Counted from the stretch's first letter, positions 24,982-34,462 are shown. The stretch: DNA of 42,228 nt from Pinisolibacter sp040275425 (GCA_040275425.1 JBEOKB010000227.1:1-42228), one strand, 5' to 3'. The notes: generated by a model from the sequence alone, not told the origin. Numbers and translations are program-made.

Positions 24982-26754
24982 GGGGAACTCCATCATCGAC
25001 CTGCCGCCCGCCATGATCGCGGCGAAGCGGGCGTTGGTCTCGGGCAGGACGCGTTCCATGTAGAAGCGGGCGGTGGCGATCTTGCCCTCGTAGTAGGGAT
25101 CGGAGCCCTCGGCCGCGATCTTCGCCCGCGCCACCTCGACCATGCGGCACCACAGATAGGCGAGCGCGGTCATGCCGAACAGGCGCAGGTAGTCGACCGA
25201 GGCCGCGCCGGCCTCGTCGGGACGGGCGAGCGAGACACGGGCGACCTGGGCGGTCGCCTGCTGCAGGCGAACGAAGGTCTTGGCAAGCGGCTGAACGAAG
25301 TCGGCCATGGCCTCGTCCTCGATCTTCGCCTCGACATAGGCCTGGACCGGATGGAAGAAGCGGCGCAGCAGGCGCCCGGCGCCCTCGGGCATCTTGCGAC
25401 CGACGAGGTCGAGCGCCTGAATGCCGTTGGTGCCCTCGTAGATCTGGGCGATGCGGGCGTCGCGGACGTACTGCTCCTGGCCGTGCTCGCGGATGTAGCC
25501 GTGACCGCCGAAGACCTGGACGCCGAGATTGGCGACCTCTGAGCCCATGTCGGTCATCAGCGCCTTGACCACGGGGGTCAGCAGCGCCACCAGATCCTCC
25601 GCCTCGCGGCGGGTCTCGGCGTCGGGGTGACGACGCGAGCGGTCGAGCGACAGCGCCGTCCACACCGCCAGCGCGCGGCAGCCCTCGACCCAGGCCTTCT
25701 GGGTCAGCAGCATGCGGCGGACGTCGGGGTGGACGATGATCGGATCGGCCGCCTTGTCGGGGGCCTTGGCGCCGGAGAGCGAGCGCATCTGGATGCGCTC
25801 CTTGGCGTAGATCACCGCGTTCTGGCGCGAGGCCTCGCCGAGGCCGAGGCCCTGGACACCGACGGCGAGGCGTTCGGTGTTCATCATGGCGAACATCGCG
25901 CGCAGGCCCTTGTGGGGTTCGCCGATGAGCCAGCCGGTGGCGCCGTCGAAGTTCATGACGCAGGTGGCCGAGGCCTTGATGCCCATCTTGTGCTCGATCG
26001 AGCCGCAGGCGACCGCGTTGCGGGCGCCGAGCGAGCCCTCGTCGTCCACGAAGAACTTCGGCACCAGGAACAGCGAGATGCCCTTCACGCCCTTCGGGCC
26101 GCCGGGGATCTTGGCGAGCACCAGATGCAGGATGTTCTCGGTCAGGTCGTGCTCACCGGCCGAGATGAAGATCTTGGTGCCGGTGATGGCATAGGTGCCG
26201 TCGGCCCGCGGGATCGCGGCGGTGCGCAGCAGGCCGAGATCGGTGCCGCAGTGGGGCTCGGTCAGGCACATGGTGCCGGACCAGGTGCCGTCGACCAGCT
26301 TGGGCAGGTACTTCGCCTTGAGCGCGTCCGAGCCGTGGGCCGACAGCGAGACGTAGGCGCCGTGGCTGAGGCCGGGATACATGCCGAAGGAGAGGTTCGA
26401 GGAGCAGATCATCTCCTCGATCAGGGTGTTGACCACCGCCGGCAGGCCCTGGCCGCCGTATTCGGGGTCGCAGGCGATCGAGGTCCAGCCGCCGTCACGG
26501 AAGAGGGCGTAGGCCTCTCTGAAGCCCTTCGGGGTGCGGACCTCCCCGTTGTCGAAGGTGCAGCCCTCCTCGTCGCCGGAGCGATTGAGGGGGTGGAGCA
26601 CCTCCTCGCAGAGTTTGGCGGCCTCGTCGAGGACGGGGTCGATCAGATCGCGGCCGAAGTCCTCGTAGCCGGGCCAGGAGCTGAGCTGGTCGCCGTCGAA
26701 GACGTCGTAGAGGCAGAAGCGCATGTCGCGCAGGGGAGCCTGATAGGAGGGCAC
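24967..26754 (-). CDS. Acyl-CoA dehydrogenase, ~600-residue type
   Basis: A 595-residue FAD enzyme that introduces the trans-2 double bond in acyl-CoA, the first beta-oxidation step. The GTG start at 26754 gives VPSYQAPLRDMRFCLYDV, the family N-terminus, and has GAGGAG seven bases upstream overlapping the fadB stop. The substrate motif is MCLTEPHCGTDLG; the catalytic base is probably the Glu in IAQIYEGTNGIQALDL. A C-terminal acyl-CoA dehydrogenase extension domain follows, ending GRSMMEFPDEAF. It is third in the thiolase-fadB-dehydrogenase operon. Chain-length preference cannot be read. Confidence 0.95.
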   Translation of the reverse strand: MPSYQAPLRDMRFCLYDVFDGDQLSSWPGYEDFGRDLIDPVLDEAAKLCEEVLHPLNRSGDEEGCTFDNGEVRTPKGFREAYALFRDGGWTSIACDPEYGGQGLPAVVNTLIEEMICSSNLSFGMYPGLSHGAYVSLSAHGSDALKAKYLPKLVDGTWSGTMCLTEPHCGTDLGLLRTAAIPRADGTYAITGTKIFISAGEHDLTENILHLVLAKIPGGPKGVKGISLFLVPKFFVDDEGSLGARNAVACGSIEHKMGIKASATCVMNFDGATGWLIGEPHKGLRAMFAMMNTERLAVGVQGLGLGEASRQNAVIYAKERIQMRSLSGAKAPDKAADPIIVHPDVRRMLLTQKAWVEGCRALAVWTALSLDRSRRHPDAETRREAEDLVALLTPVVKALMTDMGSEVANLGVQVFGGHGYIREHGQEQYVRDARIAQIYEGTNGIQALDLVGRKMPEGAGRLLRRFFHPVQAYVEAKIEDEAMADFVQPLAKTFVRLQQATAQVARVSLARPDEAGAASVDYLRLFGMTALAYLWCRMVEVARAKIAAEGSDPYYEGKIATARFYMERVLPETNARFAAIMAGGRSMMEFPDEAF

Positions 26755-26765
26755 GGGCGAACTCC

Positions 26766-29096
26766 TCAGTTGCGCAGCGGCTTGCCGGTCGTGAGCATGT
26801 GCTCGACCCGGGCCAGGGTTCCGGGGGTGCGAACGAGACCCATGAAGGCCTCTCGTTCGCGCGTCAGCAGGTCGGTCTCGCTCAGCTCGATCAGCATGTC
26901 GGTGTCGCCACCGGACAGCACTTGCGCGAGCGCGGCGGAGACGACGCGGTCGTGGTCGGTCGCCTTGCCGAGACGCCAGAAGCCGTCGACCGCGAGACCC
27001 ATCGCGGTGGCCGCGGTGGGCCCGGGCAGTCGATAGGTCGGCGGCTCGGGCGGGGCGTAGCCCTCGACCATCGCCAGCGCCCTGGCCTTGGCGTCGGCGA
27101 GCAGGCGGTAGCGGTTCATGGTGATGCCGTCGGCGAGACGCAGGAACAGCATCTCCTTGGCCTCGGCCGCCGACTTGGCGACCTGGGCGGTGGAGATCAG
27201 TTCGAACGCCTTGGCGATCGTCGGCATCGGACCCTTGGGCAGACGGCCGTGCTTCGCCCAGCGATCGAGCATCTCCTTGCAGCCGCCCCAGCCCGGCACC
27301 AGGCCGACGCCGACCTCGACCAGACCGACGTAGGTCTCGGCATGGGCCTGAATGGCGTCGCAGTGGAGCAGGATCTCGCAGCCGCCGCCGAGCGCCATAC
27401 CCGAGGGCGCGCCGACCACCGGGAAGGGCGCATACTTCAGCGCCGCATAGGCGGCCTGACCGGAGGCGATCAGATTGTCGATCTCGGTCCAGGCGGCGAT
27501 GTTGGCGGCGAAGAGGGCGAGGCCGAGATTGGCGCCGACCGAGAACTGAGAGCCCTCGTTGTAGATCACCATCGCCTTGAAGTCGCGTTGCACCTTGCGG
27601 ATCGACTTCTGCAGGAGATCGATGATGTCGGGATCGAGCGAATTCATCTTGGAGGTGAATTCGAAGCAGGCGACGCCGTCGCCGATGTCCCACAGGCTGG
27701 CGGAGGCGTTCTTCAGCACCGGCGTGGCGGTGAGCTTGACGTCGGCGAGCATGAGCACGCCGTCGGGCCGGGCGAGCGGGCGATAGGCGCCGTCGAGGCC
27801 GAGCACCTCGCGACGACCCTCGACCACCCGGTAGAACGGGCGACCGGCGGCGGCCTTCAGGATCGGGGCGACCGGAAGACCGGAGATCTCGAGCCGACGA
27901 ATGAACTCGGCGGTGCCGATGTCGTCGATCAGTTCGAACGGGCCCTTCTTCCAGTTGTAACCGAGGCGCATCGATTCGTCGAAGGCCTCGACCTCGTCGG
28001 CGGCGTCGCCGACCAGCAGGGCGGCATAGGCGAGGGTGCGGCCCATGACGGCCCAGGCGTAGCGGCCGGCCTCGCTGTCGTGATCGAACAACTTCGCCAG
28101 CGAACGAGATCCGACCTTGACCGCCTCGACGTCGGCCTTGCGCTGGGCGCGGTATTCGCCGGAGACGAGATCGATCGCCTCCTTGGCCTTGTTCTTCGCG
28201 CGATTGATCCGATAGAAGCCGCCCTTGCCCTTCCGGCCGGTGTAGCCGTCGGCGATCATCTTCTCGATCAGCGGCGCCGGGCGATAGAGCTCGTGGAACA
28301 TGTCGCTCTTCGGCAGGAGGCCGGCGAGCGAGGCGTTGACGTGGGGCATCAGATCGAGGCCGACGAGATCCAGGAGGCCGAACACGCCGGTCTTGGGGAT
28401 GCCGAAGGGGCGGCCGATGATCTGGTCGACGTCCTCGACGTCGAGCCGGCGATCGAAGGCCTCGACCACCGCCGCCTGCATCCACATGACGCCGAGGCGG
28501 TTGGCGATGAAGCCGGGGCGATCCTTACAGTGGACCACCGACTTGCCCATCTTCACGTCGGCGAAGCGGGCGACCGTGGCGATCGCCTCGGGCCGGGTCT
28601 TCTCGCCCTTCACGATCTCCAGGAGCCGCATGTAGCGGGGCGGATTGAAGAAGTGAGTGACGCAGAAGTCCCGCGCGAAGCGCTCCGGCAGCCCGCCGGT
28701 CAGATCGGCGAGCGGGATGGTCGAGGTGTTCGACGACACCACCGACCCGTCCTTGCGCACCGCCTCGACCTTGGCATAGAGCGCCTGCTTGAGATCGAGG
28801 CGCTCGATGATCGCCTCGACGATCCAGTCGCAGTCGGCCAGCAGCGCGAGGTCGTCCTCGACGTTGCCGACGGTGACGAGCTTCGCGGCGGCCTTCGACA
28901 TGAAGGCGGCCGGCTCGGTCTTCAGCATCTTCTCGACCGCGCCGCGGGCGATGGCCGAGCGATCACCGCCGGGGGCGAGATCGCGCGGCACGATGTCGAG
29001 CAGGACGACGGGCGTCCCGGAATTGGCGACCTGGGCGGCGATTCCCGCTCCCATGACGCCGGCGCCGATCACGGCGACCTTGGCGATGTCGGCCAT
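26766..29096 (-). CDS. fadB: Beta-oxidation multifunctional protein: 3-hydroxyacyl-CoA dehydrogenase / enoyl-CoA hydratase
   Basis: A 776-residue bifunctional enzyme doing the hydration and NAD-dependent oxidation steps of beta-oxidation. The order is dehydrogenase first, hydratase last, the reverse of E. coli FadB. The Rossmann motif GAGVMGAGIA is at residues 11-20 and the catalytic histidine in CVTHFFNPPRYM. The crotonase domain, after about residue 480, carries SGMALGGGCEILLHCD and VGLVEVGVGLVPGWGG with the expected acidic residues. The start ATG shares one base with the thiolase stop (TGATG), so translation is coupled. Confidence 0.96.
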   Translation of the reverse strand: MADIAKVAVIGAGVMGAGIAAQVANSGTPVVLLDIVPRDLAPGGDRSAIARGAVEKMLKTEPAAFMSKAAAKLVTVGNVEDDLALLADCDWIVEAIIERLDLKQALYAKVEAVRKDGSVVSSNTSTIPLADLTGGLPERFARDFCVTHFFNPPRYMRLLEIVKGEKTRPEAIATVARFADVKMGKSVVHCKDRPGFIANRLGVMWMQAAVVEAFDRRLDVEDVDQIIGRPFGIPKTGVFGLLDLVGLDLMPHVNASLAGLLPKSDMFHELYRPAPLIEKMIADGYTGRKGKGGFYRINRAKNKAKEAIDLVSGEYRAQRKADVEAVKVGSRSLAKLFDHDSEAGRYAWAVMGRTLAYAALLVGDAADEVEAFDESMRLGYNWKKGPFELIDDIGTAEFIRRLEISGLPVAPILKAAAGRPFYRVVEGRREVLGLDGAYRPLARPDGVLMLADVKLTATPVLKNASASLWDIGDGVACFEFTSKMNSLDPDIIDLLQKSIRKVQRDFKAMVIYNEGSQFSVGANLGLALFAANIAAWTEIDNLIASGQAAYAALKYAPFPVVGAPSGMALGGGCEILLHCDAIQAHAETYVGLVEVGVGLVPGWGGCKEMLDRWAKHGRLPKGPMPTIAKAFELISTAQVAKSAAEAKEMLFLRLADGITMNRYRLLADAKARALAMVEGYAPPEPPTYRLPGPTAATAMGLAVDGFWRLGKATDHDRVVSAALAQVLSGGDTDMLIELSETDLLTREREAFMGLVRTPGTLARVEHMLTTGKPLRN

Positions 29097-30235
29097 CACA
29101 GCGCCTCCAGGATGGTGGCGATGCCCTGTCCGCCGCCGATGCACTGGGTGGCGAGCGCGGTCTTCCTGCCCTCGCGCTTCATGATCGAGGCCGCCTTGCC
29201 GACGATGCGGGCGCCGGTGGCGCCGAGCGGGTGGCCGAGGGCGATGGCGCCGCCGTCGATGTTGACGCGCTCGGCATCGAGGCCGAGATCGCGGATGCAG
29301 GCGAGCGACTGCGAGGCGAAGGCCTCGTTGAGCTCGACCACGTCGATCGACTTGACGTCGATGCCGGCGCGAGCGGCGGCCTTGAGCGAGGCGCCGACCG
29401 GGCCGATGCCCATGATCTCGGGATCGCAGCCCGAGACGGCGATCGACTTCACCAGGGCGAGCGGCTCGAGGCCGTTCTTCTCGGCGTAGTCGAGCGAGCA
29501 GACGATGGTCGCCGAGGCGCCGTCGGTGAGCGGCGAGGAGGTGCCGGCGGTGACGACGCCGGTGGCGGAGAAGGCGGGCTTGAGCGAGGCCAGCGTCTCG
29601 AGCGTGGTTTCGGGGCGCAGGCAGCCGTCCTCGGTGACGACGTTGCCGCGCTTGTCGGTGATCGGCACGATCTCGGCCGTGAACCGGCCGGCGGCGCGGG
29701 CAGCGGCGGCCTTGACCTGCGAGGCGACGGCGAAGGCCTCCTGCTCGGCGCGGCCGATGCCCCAGCGGGCGGCGACGTTCTCGGCGGTGTCGCCCATGCC
29801 GATGTAGGCGCCGGGCAGATCACGGGCGAGATCGGGATCGGGCAGGACGTTGTAGCCCATCATCGGCACCCGGCTCATGCTCTCGACACCGGCGCAGACG
29901 AAGACCTCTCCGGCGCCCATCAGGATCGCTCCGGCGGCGGAGTGGATCGACTGCATCGACGAGCCGCAGAAGCGGTTGATGGTCTGGCCGCCGACCGAAC
30001 GCGGCAGGCCGGCCATCAGCACGACCAGGCGGGCCATGTTGAGGCCCTGCTCGCCCTCGGGGAAGGCGCAGCCGAGGAGAAGATCCTCGAGATCGTCGAC
30101 CCTCACCCCGGTGCGGGCGACGAGGCCGGCGACGGTCTGGGCGGCGAGGCGATCGGGACGGACCGAGGCGAGTTCGCCCTTCCTGGCGAGCGTGAACGGC
30201 GAACGGGCATAGCCCGCGACGACGACCTTCTTCAT
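29096..30235 (-). CDS. fadA: Acetyl-CoA C-acyltransferase (3-ketoacyl-CoA thiolase)
   Basis: A 379-residue thiolase that cleaves 3-ketoacyl-CoA with CoA, the last step of beta-oxidation. The active-site Cys90 is in NRFCGSSMQS, His335 in ALGHPLGATGAR and Cys365 in TQCIGGGQG. AGGAGA lies seven bases before ATG 30235. It leads the operon with fadB and the acyl-CoA dehydrogenase. An operator-like AAAC-GCT-GTTTG element lies 16-35 bp upstream of the start. The MerR gene is 88 bp upstream on the same strand. Confidence 0.95.
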   Translation of the reverse strand: MKKVVVAGYARSPFTLARKGELASVRPDRLAAQTVAGLVARTGVRVDDLEDLLLGCAFPEGEQGLNMARLVVLMAGLPRSVGGQTINRFCGSSMQSIHSAAGAILMGAGEVFVCAGVESMSRVPMMGYNVLPDPDLARDLPGAYIGMGDTAENVAARWGIGRAEQEAFAVASQVKAAAARAAGRFTAEIVPITDKRGNVVTEDGCLRPETTLETLASLKPAFSATGVVTAGTSSPLTDGASATIVCSLDYAEKNGLEPLALVKSIAVSGCDPEIMGIGPVGASLKAAARAGIDVKSIDVVELNEAFASQSLACIRDLGLDAERVNIDGGAIALGHPLGATGARIVGKAASIMKREGRKTALATQCIGGGQGIATILEAL

Positions 30236-30250
30236 CGACGTGTCTCCTGA

Positions 30251-30270
30251 GGAAAACGCTGTTTGAAACA
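30251..30270. promoter_or_regulatory. Operator-like inverted repeat before fadA
   Basis: The segment reads GGAAAACGCTGTTTGAAACA. AAAC-GCT-GTTTG resembles the PsrA-type consensus (G/C)AAAC-N2-4-GTTT(G/C), with A at the first position. TGTTT-G-AAACA also forms an odd palindrome within it. PsrA is a fatty-acid-responsive repressor in proteobacteria. No psrA gene is in the window, so the match is suggestive only. Confidence 0.45.
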
Positions 30271-30323
30271 TGTTCCGGACGAGACGGACGTCGAGGGGGA
30301 GATGCGGATGTTCCGCCCTCCCG

Positions 30324-30719
30324 TCACACCGTCTCGGCGGAAATTCCGCGAGAGCCGAGAGTCTCGAGGCTGGCGCGCTCGATCTCCCTCAGCTCCTGGA
30401 GCGTGGTCTTGACCGCGGTGAGCTGGCTCTCGAGCTGGGTGATGCGCTCGCGGGCCTTGCGGACCAGATGCTGCAACTGTTCGGACTGGGTCGCGTCGAC
30501 CGCATAGAGGTCCAGATATTCCTTGATGTCGCGCAGCGAGAAGCCGAGCTGCTTGCCGCGCAGAATCAGTATCATCCGCGCCCGATCGCGATGGGTGTAG
30601 ACGCGCGTGTTGCCGGCGCGCTGGGGCGAGATCAGCCCCTGATCCTCGTAGAAGCGGATGGTGCGCGGCGTGACGCCGAGATCGCGGGCGAGCTCCGTGA
30701 CCGAAAAGATCTTGTCCAT
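30324..30719 (-). CDS. MerR-family regulator of fatty-acid/branched-chain catabolism type (LiuR-like)
   Basis: A 131-residue MerR protein. The HTH begins FSVTELARDLGVTPRTIRFYEDQGLI, followed by the wing RVYTHRDRARM and a dimerisation coiled coil of about residues 80-118. It lacks the metal-binding cysteines of MerR/CueR. The size and motifs match LiuR-like regulators of acyl-CoA degradation genes. It sits inside the fad block, downstream of fadD and upstream of fadA, so it probably controls these genes in response to an acyl-CoA. A degenerate ACGT site in its own promoter suggests autoregulation. Confidence 0.86.
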   Translation of the reverse strand: MDKIFSVTELARDLGVTPRTIRFYEDQGLISPQRAGNTRVYTHRDRARMILILRGKQLGFSLRDIKEYLDLYAVDATQSEQLQHLVRKARERITQLESQLTAVKTTLQELREIERASLETLGSRGISAETV

Positions 30720-30767
30720 GAGAGAAAGGCTCCGCGAGAGGCAAGCGACGACATCCAGGGCCGGATA

Positions 30768-30783
30768 TTGCCCTATACGTCAC
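30768..30783 (-). promoter_or_regulatory. Possible MerR operator in the merR promoter
   Basis: On the minus strand GTGACGTATAGGGCAA resembles the near-perfect palindrome at 34502-34517 in one half, GACGTAT. It would sit in the spacer between GTGACA and AATATC, 19 bp apart, the usual place for MerR-type operators. The other half is poor, so confidence is low. Confidence 0.35.
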
Positions 30784-30849
30784 TTTTCTGTCACGCGAAA
30801 TCGTCATCGGCGGCGTCTTTCGTCTCGTGCACGAAGTGGAGCGGGTTGA

Positions 30850-30879
30850 CCGGTCTCGCCGTATCGACGGTGAGACCGG
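30850..30879. other. Long imperfect hairpin between fadD and merR
   Basis: CCGGTCTC-g-CCG, loop TATCGA, CGG-t-GAGACCGG folds as a 12-pair stem with one wobble or mismatch position. It lies between the fadD terminator and the merR promoter and may add to the separation of the two transcripts. Confidence 0.45.
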
Positions 30880-30935
30880 CATCGGGGGCCCGGACGGGCC
30901 GATCGAGGTCCGGGATCGGCGGCGGCCGAACCGGG

Positions 30936-30955
30936 GTCCGGCCGCCGGGCCGGAC
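30936..30955 (-). terminator. Hairpin terminator after fadD
   Basis: GTCCGGCC-GCCG-GGCCGGAC, an 8-bp perfect stem with a 4-nt loop, lies 8 bp beyond the fadD stop. No T tract follows. Confidence 0.6.
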
Positions 30956-30963
30956 GGAGCGGG

Positions 30964-32655
30964 TCAGACCGGATCGCTCAGGTCGACGTTGTCCAGGGTG
31001 TCTCGGGCGATCTGCTCGGCGACCAGTTCCTTCTTGGAGAGCTTGCCGACCATGGTCTTGGGCAGCGCGTCGCGGATTTCGATCTCGCGCGGCATCTCGA
31101 TCTTGGAGACCCAGCCGGAGAGATGGGCCATCAGGTCCGCGGGCGTGGCGACGTGATCGGCGCGCAGCTTGACGAAGGCCTTGGGCGCCTGACCGCGATA
31201 GGCGTCGGCGACACCGATGACGGTCGCCTCCTCCACCGCCGGGTGCTGGTAGAGCGCCTCTTCCAGCACGCGCGGATAGACGTTGAAGCCGCCGCAGATG
31301 ATGATGTCCTTGATGCGATCGACCAGGAAGTAGTAGCCGTCCGGGTCGCGCCAGCCGATGTCGCCGGTCTTGAGCCAGCCGTCGTGGAACTGTTCGGCGG
31401 TGGCCTCGGGACGGCCCCAGTAACCGGCCATCACCTGGGGACCGCGCACGCAGATCTCGCCCTTCTCGCCCTCCGGCACCTCCTGCTCGGAGGTGGAGGG
31501 GGTACGGACGGAGATGCGGGTGCCGGGCAGGGTGAGGCCGATCGAGCCGGTCTTGCCGATACCGACGACGGGGTTGCAGGTGACCACCGGCGAGGCCTCG
31601 GTCAGGCCGTAGCCCTCGAGCAGGCGGCAGCCGGTCAGGCTCTCGAAACGGGCGCAGACGTCCGCGGGCAGCGGAGCACCGCCGGAGATGCACACCTCGA
31701 TCGAGGAGAGGTCGTAGGTCCCCTTCTCGGCGGCGCGGTTGAGCGCGGTGTAGATGGTCGGCACGCCGGGGAAGAGGGTCGGCTTCTTCTTGCCGATCAC
31801 CGCCATGACCTGATCGAGCTCGAAGCGCGGCAGCAGAATCAGGGTGGCGCCGACGCGCAGGCCGAAGTTCATCACCACGGTCATGGCGAAGACGTGGAAC
31901 AGCGGCAGGACGCCGAGCATCCGCGGTTCCTTCTTCAGGAAGCCGTCGGGAACCCAGGAGAAGATCTGCTCGGCGTTGGCGGCGAGATTGCCGTGGGTGA
32001 GCATCGCGCCCTTGGGCACGCCGGTGGTGCCGCCGGTGTACTGGAGCACCGCGACCGTCGACGGGTCGACGGCGGGGGTGGCGATCGTCTCGTTCGAGGC
32101 GACGAGAGCGGCGAAGGGAACGTGGGCGGCGTCGCGCGGGATCGCCGCCACGTCCCTACGCTTGAACAGGCGGAACAGCCAGTTCTTGGGGAAGGGAAGG
32201 ATCGTCGCCATCGGACAGACGACGACGGTCTTCAGGCAGGTCTTGCCGAGGAGCGCCTCGACCTTGGGGAAGATGACCGCGAGGTCCATCGTCACCATGA
32301 TCTCGGTGCCGCTGTCGTTGACCTGATGGATCAACTCCCGCTCGACGTAGAGCGGATTGTAGTTCACGACGATGCCGCCGGCCCTGAGGATCGCGTACCA
32401 GCAGATCACCGAATAGGGCGTGTTGGGCAGGCACAGGCCGACCCGCACGCCGTCCTTCACGCCGAGGCGGCGGAAGCCGGCGGTCGCCCGCGCGACCAGA
32501 TCTCCGATCTCGCGATAGGTCCAGGTCGCGTCGAGGAAGTCCACGCAGACGCGGTCGGGCCAGCGGGCGACCGCGTCGTCGAGGAGGGAGAGGAGCGGAC
32601 GGGGCTCGAACCCCGCCTCGCTCGTCGTTCCGCCGGGGTTCGAAGCCTCGTTCAA
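30964..32655 (-). CDS. fadD: Long-chain fatty acid-CoA ligase
   Basis: A 563-residue AMP-forming acyl-CoA synthetase that activates imported fatty acids. The P-loop is YTGGTTGVPKGAML (about 208-221). EGYGLTEASP, the DGWLKTGDIGW hinge region and the C-terminal lysine in PKTMVGKLSKKEL are all present. The start is a TTG at 32655, with GAGGTG six bases upstream; no closer ATG gives a better N-terminus. It begins 14 bp after the FadL-like gene on the same strand, linking uptake and activation in one operon. Chain length is inferred as long from the FadL neighbour. Confidence 0.92.
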   Translation of the reverse strand: MNEASNPGGTTSEAGFEPRPLLSLLDDAVARWPDRVCVDFLDATWTYREIGDLVARATAGFRRLGVKDGVRVGLCLPNTPYSVICWYAILRAGGIVVNYNPLYVERELIHQVNDSGTEIMVTMDLAVIFPKVEALLGKTCLKTVVVCPMATILPFPKNWLFRLFKRRDVAAIPRDAAHVPFAALVASNETIATPAVDPSTVAVLQYTGGTTGVPKGAMLTHGNLAANAEQIFSWVPDGFLKKEPRMLGVLPLFHVFAMTVVMNFGLRVGATLILLPRFELDQVMAVIGKKKPTLFPGVPTIYTALNRAAEKGTYDLSSIEVCISGGAPLPADVCARFESLTGCRLLEGYGLTEASPVVTCNPVVGIGKTGSIGLTLPGTRISVRTPSTSEQEVPEGEKGEICVRGPQVMAGYWGRPEATAEQFHDGWLKTGDIGWRDPDGYYFLVDRIKDIIICGGFNVYPRVLEEALYQHPAVEEATVIGVADAYRGQAPKAFVKLRADHVATPADLMAHLSGWVSKIEMPREIEIRDALPKTMVGKLSKKELVAEQIARDTLDNVDLSDPV

Positions 32656-32669
32656 GAGAGCACCTCGTC

Positions 32670-33944
32670 TCAGAACTTGTAGGTGAAGCCGGTCGAGATC
32701 AGATCGACCGCGCCGGAATATTCGCCGGTGAGCGTCGGGATGCCGGGCGCGCCACCGGCCTCGCTGATCGACACCTTCGGCGCGAACAGGTGGGCGTAGC
32801 CGAAGTTCATGGTCAGCTTGTCGTTGAAGACGTGCGAGTAGCCGACCGAGGTCCAGTAGCGCTCGGAATCCGGGATGCGGGCGGTGCGGTACTGGTCGCG
32901 GAACGGGGACTGGTCGTAGGCGACGCCGAAGCTGAGCTTGTGGCCGCCGTCGAGCTTGTAGGCCGCGCCGAGGGCAACGAAGACGGTGTCGCGCCAGTTC
33001 TCGGTGACCGCCTGGAGGTTGCCGCCGAGGGCGTCGTCGAAGCGGACGGTCAGGTTCTGGAAGGTCGACCAGCCGGTCCAGTCGAGGTCGGCCATGACCG
33101 CCCAGCGCGGGGTCAGCTCGTGATAGACGCCGAGCGAGACCATCGCAGGCAGGTTCACGCCGGCGGTGATGTTGCGCGACATCGCGCCGCCCCAGCGGGC
33201 GCCGGCGTAGAGGGCCGAATTGGTCTCGGCGCTGCCCTTGAGCTTCTCGGCGACCTGCGAACGGAACGACAGGCCGACGCGCGAGGTCGGCGAGAACTCG
33301 TAGAGGGCGCCGAGGTTGAAGCCGACGCCGTAACCGTCGCCGCCGAAGGACACGACCGGGCCGGGAGCGCCGGCCGGCGGCAGCGGAATGCCCGAGGACA
33401 TGTCGGCCTTGGCGTAGACGATCTGCACGCCCGCGCCGACCGAGAAGCGCTCGGAGAGGCGATAGGCGACGCTCGGATTGACGTTGATGGTCAGAAGCGA
33501 CGAATAGATCGCATGATGACGGCCGACCCAGTCGCTGTCGTAATTGGTCCGCAGACCGAAGGGCGAGGTGATGCCGATGCCGAACTTCAGGTCCTTGGAG
33601 AAGTCCCAGACCGCGAAGTTGGCGCCGACGACCGCGTCGACGATGGCGTCGCCACCGCTGCCGCCGGTGGTCGGACCGGCCGAACCGGAGAAGTTCGAGC
33701 GGGCGATGATGCCGGTCGCCGAAGCGGTGATCTGATTGCCGTGCAGGATGGTCATGGCGGCCGGGTTGTACCAGACCACCGAGGCATCCTGCGCCTTGGC
33801 GGTCATGCCGGCGAAGGAGCTGCCGAGACCCTCGGCGCTCTGCTCGCGCAGCTGAAAGCCCGACGCGTCGGCCCGATCGGCCGCGCTGACGACGGCGAGG
33901 CCGAGAAGGCCGGCGGCGATTCCCTTTCCGATGTTCGACGACAT
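32670..33944 (-). CDS. FadL/OmpP1/TodX-family outer-membrane transporter
   Basis: A 424-residue outer-membrane beta-barrel that probably takes up long-chain fatty acids or other hydrophobic compounds. The signal peptide ends at AADRADA, and the mature protein starts SGFQLREQSAEGLGSSFAG, the FadL hatch-domain signature. It has many alternating beta-strand segments and ends with an aromatic residue (TYKF), as required for barrel assembly. ATG 33944 follows GGGGGG. fadD follows immediately. The substrate could also be an aromatic hydrocarbon as in TodX, but the fad context favours fatty acids. Confidence 0.92.
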   Translation of the reverse strand: MSSNIGKGIAAGLLGLAVVSAADRADASGFQLREQSAEGLGSSFAGMTAKAQDASVVWYNPAAMTILHGNQITASATGIIARSNFSGSAGPTTGGSGGDAIVDAVVGANFAVWDFSKDLKFGIGITSPFGLRTNYDSDWVGRHHAIYSSLLTINVNPSVAYRLSERFSVGAGVQIVYAKADMSSGIPLPPAGAPGPVVSFGGDGYGVGFNLGALYEFSPTSRVGLSFRSQVAEKLKGSAETNSALYAGARWGGAMSRNITAGVNLPAMVSLGVYHELTPRWAVMADLDWTGWSTFQNLTVRFDDALGGNLQAVTENWRDTVFVALGAAYKLDGGHKLSFGVAYDQSPFRDQYRTARIPDSERYWTSVGYSHVFNDKLTMNFGYAHLFAPKVSISEAGGAPGIPTLTGEYSGAVDLISTGFTYKF

Positions 33945-34156
33945 GTTTCCCCCCGGGGTCTTTCCCCTGAATGCTCGTTCCCTACGGGTCGTTTCCCCGC
34001 GGGACTTCGTGGCCTTCTCCCCGATCGCACGGAGTTCCGCGAGCATGAACGTTTTGTTAACGTCTGCCCAATTCGGCGTCAACGGACGCCCGCGGAAGCA
34101 TCGGCGCAAAACCGAGGTATTCCCTGCGTTTTCGACGCCCCCGCGTCGAAAATGTC

Positions 34157-34462
34157 TCAATCCAGAGCACCGATCAGCTTCATCGCGGTGCCGATCGAGC
34201 CCGCCACCCGGATCTTGCCCAGGGTGTAGCCGAGCAACGGGTCGAGTTTTCCGTCGAGCAGCTTGAGCAGATTCTCGCGCGTGATCGAAATCGTGCAGTC
34301 GGGCGCGGCGGTGCTCTTCTCGTCGATGACCGCCCTGCCGCCGGTGGCGTCGAGCACGGCGGCGCCGTCGGGGCCGAGGTCGAAACGGACGATCGCGCCC
34401 AGGCGCGCGAGGGCGGGCAGCTTGTCCCGCAGGCGGTCTTCGATTTCGGCGTCGATCATCAT
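34157..34462 (-). CDS. SCP2 sterol-binding domain protein
   Basis: A 101-residue single-domain SCP2 protein. The fold signature is seen in VRFDLGPDGAAVLDA, CTISITRENLLKLLDGKLDPLLGYTLGKIRVAG and the terminal AMKLIGAL. These domains bind hydrophobic ligands such as acyl-CoA, lipids or ubiquinone intermediates. Two adjacent ATGs (34462 and 34459) follow GGGAG; the second has the better spacing. It precedes the FadL-fadD genes on the same strand, with a 212-bp gap that contains ACGTT-N5-AACGT at 34049-34063. A role in handling fatty acids is inferred from context. Confidence 0.85.
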   Translation of the reverse strand: MMIDAEIEDRLRDKLPALARLGAIVRFDLGPDGAAVLDATGGRAVIDEKSTAAPDCTISITRENLLKLLDGKLDPLLGYTLGKIRVAGSIGTAMKLIGALD

